A DNA stretch of 5,431 nt from Flavobacteriaceae bacterium (GTDB lineage: Bacteria > Bacteroidota > Bacteroidia > Flavobacteriales > Flavobacteriaceae), in NCBI GenBank assembly GCA_030633225.1, contig DAOVTF010000152.1:1-5431 (forward strand), read 5' to 3'. Both the position numbers and the translations under genes were made by a program. Shown here piece after piece: positions 1 through 5,158 of the stretch. The stretch's first letter is position 1; each line of letters opens with the position of its first letter. Below the pieces are notes generated by a model, which was not told the origin of the DNA, ran no database searches, and saw only the letters and a program-made list of their open reading frames with translations.

Positions 1-215
1 AATTTTCCTAAAACTCTAACAAATCCTTTTGGAACAACTGTTTTGTATTCAAACCAAAAATCAAATAAATCACCTAGTAAAAAAATAGCTTCAGCATCTT
101 CTTTAATTTGATCTAACCATAGTACAAATTTCTTTTCACGTTGTTGACTATTCTCACGGTCTGGAATGCCAAAATGCTGATCAGAAGCAAAGTATATTTT
201 TTTGTTTGTACTCAT
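1..215 (-). CDS. lpxH: UDP-2,3-diacylglucosamine diphosphatase (LpxH-type), N-terminal part only
   Basis: Only the first 71 codons are in the window; the gene continues past the left edge. I translated it by hand from the ATG at 215-213. Seen: the metallophosphoesterase signature FASDQHFG (Asp12 and His14 as the first metal ligands) and LLGDLFDFWFEYK (Asp49 in the GDxxD motif), followed by VVPKGFVRVLGK. This is the usual start of the Bacteroidota LpxH family. Known for the family: it hydrolyses UDP-2,3-diacylglucosamine to lipid X and UMP at the inner face of the cytoplasmic membrane, an essential step of lipid A synthesis. The later Asn/His metal ligands lie outside the window and cannot be checked. 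It starts 11 bases after the queD stop on the same strand, so it is probably the last visible gene of a kbl-queD-lpxH transcript. It could be a generic calcineurin-like phosphoesterase, but the long match to this subfamily makes LpxH preferable. Confidence 0.88.
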   Translation of the reverse strand, partial: MSTNKKIYFASDQHFGIPDRENSQQREKKFVLWLDQIKEDAEAIFLLGDLFDFWFEYKTVVPKGFVRVLGK

Positions 216-226
216 TTATTCATTTA

Positions 227-679
227 CTATTCTTGGTCACTAGCAAACCATTCGGCATAAGAATTTGCTGTTTCGTTTAATTTTAACGAATGTAAGAAAA
301 CATTTTGAGGTAATTGTGCTTTTATTTTTTGAGCAAAATCAAATAGCATATTCTCGCTAGTTGGTTGGTAAGTAACCAATACAATCTTATGAGAATGATC
401 TTCAATAGTTTTTGCTAATTCTATATGCGGTGAATTTTTATTTAAAATAACCGAATGATCAAAAACATCAACAATTTCTTTTTTTACAATTCGTTTTAAA
501 TCACCAAAATCCATTACCATCCCATTTTTAGGGTGCTCCACATCATTAATTGGTTTACCAATTACAGTAACATATAAATGATAACTATGTCCGTGAATAT
601 TTTTACATTTACCGTCATAGCCATATAAAGCATGAGCAGATTCAAAATCAAAATGTTTGGTTATTCTAATATTTTTCAT
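227..679 (-). CDS. queD: 6-carboxy-5,6,7,8-tetrahydropterin synthase (QueD / 6-pyruvoyl-tetrahydropterin synthase family)
   Basis: A complete 150-residue protein of normal length for this T-fold family. It has zinc ligands His16 (FDFESAHAL), His29 and His31 (HGH). The catalytic Cys25 sits in a CxxxHGH arrangement, which is the spacing of QueD rather than of eukaryotic-type PTPS or the PTPS-III folate enzyme. Other family motifs are MDFGDLK (56-62), FDHS with Asp74-His75, PTSEN with the pterin-anchoring Glu109, and LNET with Glu136. Known role: it turns 7,8-dihydroneopterin triphosphate into 6-carboxytetrahydropterin, the second step of the preQ0/queuosine pathway, in the cytoplasm. No other queuosine gene is in the window. 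The start is the ATG at 679-677, 53 bases after the kbl stop. No clear ribosome binding site is seen, as is usual in this phylum. The stop is doubled in frame (TAG then TAA). Activity as a pyruvoyl-tetrahydropterin synthase cannot be excluded from sequence alone. Confidence 0.9.
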   Translation of the reverse strand: MKNIRITKHFDFESAHALYGYDGKCKNIHGHSYHLYVTVIGKPINDVEHPKNGMVMDFGDLKRIVKKEIVDVFDHSVILNKNSPHIELAKTIEDHSHKIVLVTYQPTSENMLFDFAQKIKAQLPQNVFLHSLKLNETANSYAEWFASDQE

Positions 680-682
680 AAA

Positions 683-711
683 AACACACCCCTAACACCT
701 CTCAAGAGGAA
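683..711 (-). repeat. Small palindrome with G-rich tail between kbl and queD (REP-like candidate)
   Basis: On the minus strand the kbl-queD gap contains CCTCTTGAGAGG (709-698), which can fold as a 5-bp stem with a 2-base loop or a 4-bp stem with a TTGA loop. It is followed at once by the G-rich tail TGTTAGGGGTGTG, and then by the queD start. The GC-rich block stands out in otherwise AT-rich spacer DNA. From memory, many Flavobacteriia carry intergenic elements of the same plan (a short C/G palindrome, then TTAGGGG/TTGGGGTG-like bases) scattered between genes. I infer that this is a degenerate copy. Only one copy is seen here. There is no T-run straight after the stem, so a rho-independent terminator is less likely; an mRNA processing or stability element is possible. 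Confidence 0.45.
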
Positions 712-732
712 ACTTAAAGTGATCGGTTTTAG

Positions 733-1926
733 TTAAATTACTTCTAATTTTTTTCCAACTTTTATAAATGCTGCAATTGCTTTATCTAAATGTTCTTTGG
801 TATGTGCTGCACTTAATTGCACTCTAATTCTCGCTTTTTCTTTTGGTACAACCGGAAAGAAAAAACCTATAACATAAATTCCTTCCTCCAACAAAGCATT
901 TGCCATATTTTGTGATAATTTGGCATCATATAACATTACAGGAACAATCGCGGCATCTGCACCTACTAGGTCAAAACCAGCTTCTTCCATTTTACTTCTA
1001 AAATAGTTTGTATTTTCTTCTAATGTATCACGTAAAGAAGTATCGGTATCAATCATTTCAAAAACTTTTAACGATGCGCCAACAATTGCCGGTGCTAAAG
1101 AATTTGAAAATAAATATGGTCTAGATCGCTGACGTAAAATTTCAATGATTTCTTTTTTGCCTGTGGTGTAACCACCCATTGCTCCACCAAGGGCTTTACC
1201 TAATGTTCCGGTAACAATATCAACTCTACCCATTACATTTTTTAGTTCTACAGTACCTCTTCCTGTTTTACCAATAAAACCAGTAGCATGGCATTCGTCA
1301 ACCATAACTAATGCATCATATTTATCAGCCAGATCACAAATTTTATCTAATTGTGCTACAATACCATCCATAGAAAAAACACCGTCAGTAACTATGATTT
1401 TAAACCTATGCTCTTGCTTGTTAGCTTCAATTAATTGTGCCTCTAAATCTGCCATATCATTATTAGCATAACGATATCGAGCTGCTTTACATAACCTTAC
1501 ACCATCGATAATCGATGCATGATTTAAAGAATCAGAAATAATTGCATCGTATTTACTTAACATAGGTTCAAAAACTCCTCCGTTAGCATCAAAGGCAGCA
1601 GCATATAAAATGGTGTCTTCGGTTTGATAAAAATCAGCAATTTTTTGCTCTAATTTTTTATGAATATCCTGTGTTCCACAAATAAACCTAACGGATGACA
1701 TACCATAACCATGTGTATCCATAGTGTCTTTTGCAGCCTGAATCACTTCTTTATTATTCGATAATCCAAGATAGTTATTGGCGCAAAAATTTATAACTTC
1801 TTCACCCGTTGAAATTTTAATAATTGCGTCTTGAGAACTTATAATGACACGCTCACTTTTATATAAACCTGCATCTTTTATGGTTTGAAGTTCGTTTTGC
1901 AATTGCTGCTTAATTTTACCGTACAT
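733..1926 (-). CDS. kbl: Glycine C-acetyltransferase (2-amino-3-ketobutyrate CoA ligase)
   Basis: A complete 397-residue alpha-oxoamine synthase of fold-type I PLP enzymes, the same size as E. coli Kbl (about 398). Visible motifs in order: [12 protein letters not shown] (46-57); [15 protein letters not shown] (72-86); [11 protein letters not shown] with the cofactor-stacking His136; TDGVFSMDG (180-188); VDECHATG with Asp210 contacting the pyridine nitrogen and His213; [13 protein letters not shown] with the PLP-forming Lys244; and [12 protein letters not shown], where Arg368 is expected to bind the substrate carboxylate. It joins glycine and acetyl-CoA to give 2-amino-3-ketobutyrate and, with threonine dehydrogenase, breaks threonine down to glycine. 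No tdh gene is in the window. Close relatives (8-amino-7-oxononanoate synthase, serine palmitoyltransferase, 5-aminolevulinate synthase) share the fold, but [10 protein letters not shown] and the overall sequence match Kbl best. It starts at the ATG at 1926-1924, about 17 bases after the transcription start predicted from the upstream -7 box, and is probably the first gene of the kbl-queD-lpxH unit. Confidence 0.93.
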   Translation of the reverse strand: MYGKIKQQLQNELQTIKDAGLYKSERVIISSQDAIIKISTGEEVINFCANNYLGLSNNKEVIQAAKDTMDTHGYGMSSVRFICGTQDIHKKLEQKIADFYQTEDTILYAAAFDANGGVFEPMLSKYDAIISDSLNHASIIDGVRLCKAARYRYANNDMADLEAQLIEANKQEHRFKIIVTDGVFSMDGIVAQLDKICDLADKYDALVMVDECHATGFIGKTGRGTVELKNVMGRVDIVTGTLGKALGGAMGGYTTGKKEIIEILRQRSRPYLFSNSLAPAIVGASLKVFEMIDTDTSLRDTLEENTNYFRSKMEEAGFDLVGADAAIVPVMLYDAKLSQNMANALLEEGIYVIGFFFPVVPKEKARIRVQLSAAHTKEHLDKAIAAFIKVGKKLEVI

Positions 1927-1948
1927 TGCTTTTTTTCTTTAAGAAATA

Positions 1949-1956
1949 CAAAAGTA
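1949..1956 (-). promoter_or_regulatory. Candidate promoter -7 box for kbl
   Basis: The minus strand reads TACTTTTG, an exact fit to the Bacteroidota -7 consensus TAnnTTTG. It ends 22 bases before the kbl ATG, giving a predicted leader of about 17 bases. No good TTG -33 element is seen at the usual 17-23 base spacing, so the assignment rests on the -7 box and its position. Confidence 0.5.
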
Positions 1957-1963
1957 ACGATTC

Positions 1964-1998
1964 AAAATTTAAGATCTAAAATTTGAGATTTAAAATTA
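1964..1998. repeat. 14-bp tandem repeat, two and a half copies, in the kbl/2062 divergent spacer
   Basis: AAAATTTAAGATCT (1964-1977) is followed directly by AAAATTTGAGATTT (1978-1991), with 12 of 14 bases identical, and then by a half copy AAAATTA (1992-1998). The array fills the space between the two outward-facing -7 boxes at 1949-1956 and 2000-2007. It could be a shared upstream activating or UP-like AT-rich element, or simply slippage in AT-rich DNA. Confidence 0.5.
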
Positions 1999-1999
1999 C

Positions 2000-2007
2000 T
2001 ATTTTTG
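2000..2007 (+). promoter_or_regulatory. Candidate promoter -7 box for the gene at 2062
   Basis: TATTTTTG fits TAnnTTTG and is followed by CAG, giving the TTTGCA context often seen at promoters of this phylum. The predicted transcription start is around 2012-2014, which leaves a leader of about 49 bases. The only upstream TTG (1983-1985) is 14 bases away, closer than the usual 17-23, so the -33 part is weak. Confidence 0.45.
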
Positions 2008-2016
2008 CAGACTTAA

Positions 2017-2027
2017 GACAAATTGTC
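2017..2027. promoter_or_regulatory. Short perfect inverted repeat just downstream of the predicted transcription start
   Basis: GACAAATTGTC is a perfect 5-bp inverted repeat around one central base. It lies roughly 4-15 bases into the predicted leader of the gene at 2062, where a repressor site could act. The flanking bases do not extend the symmetry. An 11-bp AT-rich palindrome can arise by chance. Confidence 0.22.
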
Positions 2028-2061
2028 AAAAAAAATCCAACCTCTTTTTAAAGTTTGTTAA

Positions 2062-2430
2062 ATGGGTATTAGAAATTATAATGTTATGTCAAGAGACGAA
2101 AAAACAAAACAAAGCTGGGAAAATGTTCAAAAAGATCTTTCTCAAAAATTTGGTGGCGGGGAGACTTTAGATATTGATTCTATCATTTATCTTATTGGAA
2201 TTCAAGAGCTTGGTCAAGGTTATAGAAAAAATAGTAAAGAGGATAAAATTGATATTATGCATATTGCTATTTGTAAATTATTAGAACCTTTCGGTTTTTA
2301 TGAATTCGATTACTTTGATGAAGATAGATGGCCACATTATAAAGTAATTGACGAATTACCAAACCTAAAACCAGGTGAGCAATCTGTTTTAATGAAAGAA
2401 GCAATTGTGATGTATTTTGAAGATAAATAA
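2062..2430 (+). CDS. Uncharacterised Bacteroidota-type protein, 122 residues
   Basis: I do not recognise a characterised family. The start is well bounded: the ATG at 2062 is preceded immediately in frame by TAA (2059-2061). Met9 (2086) is the only other early ATG. The protein is soluble-looking, with no signal peptide or membrane segment. It has a charged N-terminus (MSRDEKTKQSWENVQ), a glycine turn FGGGE (30-34), a hydrophobic patch DIDSIIYLIGIQELGQG (37-53), a predicted helix DKIDIMHIAICKLLEPFG (61-78), an acidic aromatic stretch FYEFDYFDEDRWPHY (79-93) and a short C-terminal helix ending MYFEDK. The ordered hydrophobic/charged pattern and a plausible promoter support a real gene. I believe similar short hypotheticals occur in flavobacteria, but this is recollection rather than a search. 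It is transcribed divergently from kbl and converges on dprA with no gap, so context does not reveal its job. Confidence 0.8.
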   Translation: MGIRNYNVMSRDEKTKQSWENVQKDLSQKFGGGETLDIDSIIYLIGIQELGQGYRKNSKEDKIDIMHIAICKLLEPFGFYEFDYFDEDRWPHYKVIDELPNLKPGEQSVLMKEAIVMYFEDK

Positions 2431-3534
2431 TTATATAGCCTCAAACATTTTACCCGGCAATGGTTTTGCTACTCCTTTTAATTCTAAATTCAATAAAACC
2501 GTTGCTGTTTTATATATGGGATACTTACAATCTAAAGCGATACTATCAAGATTTTGTTTTCCTCCTTTTAGTAAGTATTCATAAATGCTCTTTTCGTGCT
2601 CATTTAAATCTACAAACAGCTTTTTCTGAATTACTTTAGCACTACTTTTTTCAGTTTCCCAATTCAAAATATATTCCAAATCTTTAACCGATGTTATCAT
2701 TGCTGCTTTATTGCTTTTGATCAATTGATTACAGCCTTTACTATATTTATCTGATGTTCTTCCGGGAACGGCAAAAACATCTCGATTATACGAATTTGCA
2801 ATATCAGCAGTAATTAAAGAACCTCCTTTTGAGGCAGATTCAACAACAATAGTTGCCTCTGATAATCCAGCAACAATTCGATTTCTTTTTACAAAATTTT
2901 CTCTATCAGGATTTGTATTTGACCAAAATTCGGTAATGAGACCTCCATTTTTCTGCATTTGTATTGCTTCCGTTTTATGTTTTTTTGGATAAATATTATC
3001 CAGGCCATGAGCTAAAATAGCAATAGTTTGTAAATTACTTTTTAATGCCAGTTGATGAGTAAAAATATCAATCCCATATGCCAATCCACTAATAATTATT
3101 GGGTCATATTTTTTTAATTCTAGAAAAAATTCTTCCAAAAAAGATTTACCATAATTAGTGATCATTCGAGTACCAACTATACTAATAATTTTCTTCTCTT
3201 TCAGATCAATATTTCCTTTTTGAAATAGTAAAATTGGACCATCAACACAATGTTTTAGTTTTTCAGAATAATCTTTATCTAAAAATGTAGTGGCTTGAAT
3301 ATTATTATTGTTAATAAACTCCAGTTCTTTTTCTGCCTTACCTATTATAGATGTGTCTTTTAGACCCTTTATAATATATGAGCCTATTCCAGGAATCTTT
3401 TCTAAGTTTTTTGATTTTTCATGAAACACTGCTTTTGCACTACCGCAATGTGCAATTAATTTTTTTGCATTAATGTCTCCTATACCTTCGGCAGATTGAA
3501 TGGCTAAATAATATAAAATATCCTGATTATTCAT
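2431..3534 (-). CDS. dprA: DNA-processing protein DprA (Smf)
   Basis: A 367-residue protein when started at the ATG at 3534-3532. The same frame is open to a TTG at 3555-3553, adding 7 residues, but that TTG coincides with the predicted transcription start, while the ATG begins MNNQDILYYLAIQ, as expected for the family. Domains in order: N-terminal helix-hairpin-helix region (EGIGDINAKKLI about 16-27; IPGIGSYIIKGL about 47-58); Rossmann-like DprA core with SIVGTR (118-123), IISGLAYGID (147-156), AHGLDNIYP (175-183), FVKRNRIVAGLS (214-225), GGSLITA (237-243) and VFAVPG (253-258); and a C-terminal winged-helix segment (about 310-367). Known role: it protects incoming single-stranded DNA and loads RecA during natural transformation, and it occurs widely even in bacteria not known to be competent. 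No other competence gene is in the window. It converges on the gene ending at 2430 with directly abutting stop codons. Confidence 0.95.
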   Translation of the reverse strand: MNNQDILYYLAIQSAEGIGDINAKKLIAHCGSAKAVFHEKSKNLEKIPGIGSYIIKGLKDTSIIGKAEKELEFINNNNIQATTFLDKDYSEKLKHCVDGPILLFQKGNIDLKEKKIISIVGTRMITNYGKSFLEEFFLELKKYDPIIISGLAYGIDIFTHQLALKSNLQTIAILAHGLDNIYPKKHKTEAIQMQKNGGLITEFWSNTNPDRENFVKRNRIVAGLSEATIVVESASKGGSLITADIANSYNRDVFAVPGRTSDKYSKGCNQLIKSNKAAMITSVKDLEYILNWETEKSSAKVIQKKLFVDLNEHEKSIYEYLLKGGKQNLDSIALDCKYPIYKTATVLLNLELKGVAKPLPGKMFEAI

Positions 3535-3559
3535 ATCTAAAACTATGAATTTCAATATA

Positions 3560-3588
3560 CAAAAGATTTGTTAATAAAAATGCGACAA
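3560..3588 (-). promoter_or_regulatory. Candidate dprA promoter (-33 TTG and near-consensus -7)
   Basis: The minus strand shows TTG (3588-3586), an 18-base spacer, then ATCTTTTG (3567-3560). The spacing and the TTTG half fit the TTG-N17-23-TAnnTTTG pattern, but the first two bases are AT instead of TA. Transcription would start near 3555-3553, leaving a leader of about 20 bases before the ATG at 3534. Confidence 0.4.
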
Positions 3589-3614
3589 AAATGCTGATTG
3601 ATTTTTCTTTTTTT

Positions 3615-3638
3615 TTAGATTTGTTTTACTAAATCTAA
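3615..3638. promoter_or_regulatory. Perfect 8-bp inverted repeat overlapping the promoter of the HU-SPOR gene
   Basis: TTAGATTT (3615-3622) and its exact reverse complement AAATCTAA (3631-3638) flank an 8-base centre, GTTTTACT. The left arm contains nearly all of the predicted -7 box TAGATTTG (3616-3623), and the right arm starts about where transcription should begin. The geometry suits a repressor operator better than an RNA hairpin, since most of it lies upstream of the predicted start. No matching site is seen elsewhere in the window. Confidence 0.4.
3616..3623 (+). promoter_or_regulatory. Candidate promoter -7 box for the HU-SPOR gene
   Basis: TAGATTTG is an exact TAnnTTTG match, preceded by a T-run. 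The nearest TTG upstream (3598-3600) is 15 bases away, slightly short of the usual spacing. The predicted transcription start near 3629 leaves a leader of about 22 bases before the TTG start at 3651. Confidence 0.5.
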
Positions 3639-3650
3639 CAATAACAATTT

Positions 3651-4577
3651 TTGAAGTTATCCAATTACATAAGCGATTTACTATTTAGGTACGAATGTGT
3701 TATTGTTCCTGATTTTGGAGGTTTTGTTACCAATAACAGATCAGCAAAAATAGATCAGGTTAATCAAACGTTACAACCACCTTATAAACAAATTACCTTT
3801 AATAGTCATTTAAAAAATAATGATGGTTTATTAGCAAATCATATAGCTTCTGCTGAAAAGATACCATATGAATGTGCTTTAAATTTTATTCAATTTGAAA
3901 TTGAATCCTGGAATAAAAAATTGATTAATGAGACTTTAGACTTGGATTCTATTGGATCATTTTCATTAAATAATAAGAATTTACTCTTTGAACCTCAGCA
4001 AAAAATAAATTATTTAACCTCATCTTTTGGTTTAAGTAATGTTGTTGGCAATGAAATTAAAAGAGAATCTTCTAAAAAACAAGTTGCTAAATTAAAAGAA
4101 AAAGCTCCGATTCTAATTACTCCTGAGCGAAAAAAAGTTCCAAATTATTTAAAATATGCTGCAATATTTATAATTGGACTTTCTGCTGTTGGCTTTGCTG
4201 GAAAACTATATAAAAACCATCAAGCTGATCTATCGATTGTTGCTGCTAAAAAACAGCAAGAAATTACCAATCAAAAAATTGAAAATGCAACTTTTAATAT
4301 AAGTAAACCATTACCTGTACTAAATTTAAATGCCGAAAAACAAGTAAAAGGGTTTCATGTTATTGCCGGGGCGTTTCGTTTTCCTGAAAATGCCGACAGA
4401 AAAGTAAATCAACTGTTAGGTGAAGGTTATAATTCTCGTATTTTAGGTATTAATAAATGGAACTTGTCTGTAGTTTCATATGGGAGTTATTCTACTGAAG
4501 AAGAAGCTCGAGAAATTCTTACAAATATTCAAGGTAATATTGCTAAAGAAGCTTGGTTACTTATTCAGGAGTTTTAA
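3651..4577 (+). CDS. CCDC81-type HU domain / transmembrane / SPOR domain protein
   Basis: A 308-residue protein. The start must be TTG at 3651: the frame is closed by TAA at 3642-3644, the two codons between (CAA, TTT) cannot start, and no ATG or GTG follows soon. The TTG gives MKLSNYISDLLFRYECVIVPDFGGFV-type N-terminal sequence, which matches where this family normally begins. Residues 1-60 and about 61-130 resemble the two bacterial HU-CCDC81 domains (PDFGGF at 20-25; DLDSIGSF at 97-104). A lysine-rich linker (about 137-163) leads to one membrane helix at about 166-184 (YLKYAAIFIIGLSAVGF). A low-complexity stretch then precedes a C-terminal SPOR domain at about 233-307 (GFHVIAGAF, SVVSYGSYSTEEEA). 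The predicted topology puts HU in the cytoplasm and SPOR in the periplasm, where SPOR domains bind denuded septal glycan. A role linking the nucleoid to the division site is inference. It is divergent from dprA and upstream of the thioesterase. Confidence 0.88.
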   Translation: MKLSNYISDLLFRYECVIVPDFGGFVTNNRSAKIDQVNQTLQPPYKQITFNSHLKNNDGLLANHIASAEKIPYECALNFIQFEIESWNKKLINETLDLDSIGSFSLNNKNLLFEPQQKINYLTSSFGLSNVVGNEIKRESSKKQVAKLKEKAPILITPERKKVPNYLKYAAIFIIGLSAVGFAGKLYKNHQADLSIVAAKKQQEITNQKIENATFNISKPLPVLNLNAEKQVKGFHVIAGAFRFPENADRKVNQLLGEGYNSRILGINKWNLSVVSYGSYSTEEEAREILTNIQGNIAKEAWLLIQEF

Positions 4578-4588
4578 AAAATTAGCTT

Positions 4589-4596
4589 TATTTTTG
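4589..4596 (+). promoter_or_regulatory. Candidate promoter -7 box for the thioesterase gene
   Basis: TATTTTTG, followed by C, lies in the 63-bp gap after the HU-SPOR stop and fits TAnnTTTG. It predicts a leader of about 39 bases. No TTG is found at a suitable -33 distance, so the gene may also be read through from upstream. Confidence 0.38.
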
Positions 4597-4640
4597 CTCT
4601 TATTTCTTATATTCAATAATCTCTATTAAAAATTTATACG

Positions 4641-5153
4641 ATGAAAACAAAAACTCCAAAAGAGTCTTTAACCGTTTTAACTGATTTAGTTTTACCTGGA
4701 GAAACCAACCCGTTAGATAATCTTTTTGGTGGTGAATTATTGGCAAGAATGGACAGAGCTTCAAGTATCGCTGCCAGACGGCATTGCAAAAGAATAGTCG
4801 TTACCGCTGCTGTTAACCATGTTGCGTTTACCAAAGCTGTTCCTGTGGGTAGTGTTTTAACTATCGAAGCAAAAGTTTCTAGGGCTTTTAATTCGTCTAT
4901 GGAGATTTTTGTCGATGTTTGGATAGAAGATAGAGAGTCTGGTGATAAAACTAAGGTTAATGAAGGTATTTATACTTTTGTTGCAGTAAATGAAACCGGA
5001 ACACCTGTAAATGTTCCTTCAATTTCTCCTGAAACCGAAATTGAAAAAGAGCGTTTTATTGGTGCTTTAAGAAGAAAACAATTGAGCTTGGTTTTGGCTA
5101 AAAAAATGAGACCAAGTGATGCGACAGAGTTAAAGGCTCTTTTTAACGATTAA
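4641..5153 (+). CDS. Acyl-CoA thioesterase, single hotdog domain (YciA/ACOT-like)
   Basis: A complete 170-residue protein with one hotdog fold. The signature region is TNPLDNLFGGELLARMDRASSIAARRH: Asn23 and Asp38 sit where the catalytic Asn and Asp of YciA/ACOT7-type thioesterases lie, and GGELLARMD forms the start of the central hotdog helix. The beta strands follow: RIVVTAAVNHVAFTKAV (51-67), GSVLTIEAKVSRAF (71-84), SMEIFVDVWIED (86-97) and EGIYTFVAV (108-116). A charged helical tail makes up the last 40 or so residues. Known reaction: hydrolysis of acyl-CoA to free fatty acid and CoA, with the enzyme usually hexameric and cytoplasmic. The substrate chain length cannot be told from sequence. 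It starts at the ATG at 4641, 63 bases after the HU-SPOR stop, and ends 5 bases before the stop of the convergent fructosamine-kinase gene. Confidence 0.9.
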   Translation: MKTKTPKESLTVLTDLVLPGETNPLDNLFGGELLARMDRASSIAARRHCKRIVVTAAVNHVAFTKAVPVGSVLTIEAKVSRAFNSSMEIFVDVWIEDRESGDKTKVNEGIYTFVAVNETGTPVNVPSISPETEIEKERFIGALRRKQLSLVLAKKMRPSDATELKALFND

Positions 5154-5158
5154 TCTTT

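Noticed and set aside
680..732. preQ1-type riboswitch in front of queD
   Set aside because: The 53-base gap could in principle hold one, but I do not see the class I pseudoknot pattern with an A-rich tail, and the structure present is better described as the short palindrome with a G-rich tail.
1964..1998. CRISPR-like or origin-type iteron array
   Set aside because: There are only two and a half copies of a 14-bp AT-rich unit without spacers, with no cas or replication genes nearby.
3615..3638. Intrinsic terminator for either strand
   Set aside because: The stem is almost all A/T, and neither strand has a T-run after it (the run lies before the stem on the plus strand); the overlap with a promoter box fits a regulatory site better.
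4634..4834. Minus-strand open frame of 66 codons opposite the thioesterase gene
   Set aside because: It lies entirely over the well-supported thioesterase on the other strand, has no recognisable protein features and no promoter; it is a shadow frame.
5126..5144. Possible rho-independent terminator (AGAGT, five-base loop, GCTCT, TTTT)
   Set aside because: The stem is at most 5 bp including a G-T pair, lies inside coding sequence and has only four T bases after it; too weak to annotate as a terminator.
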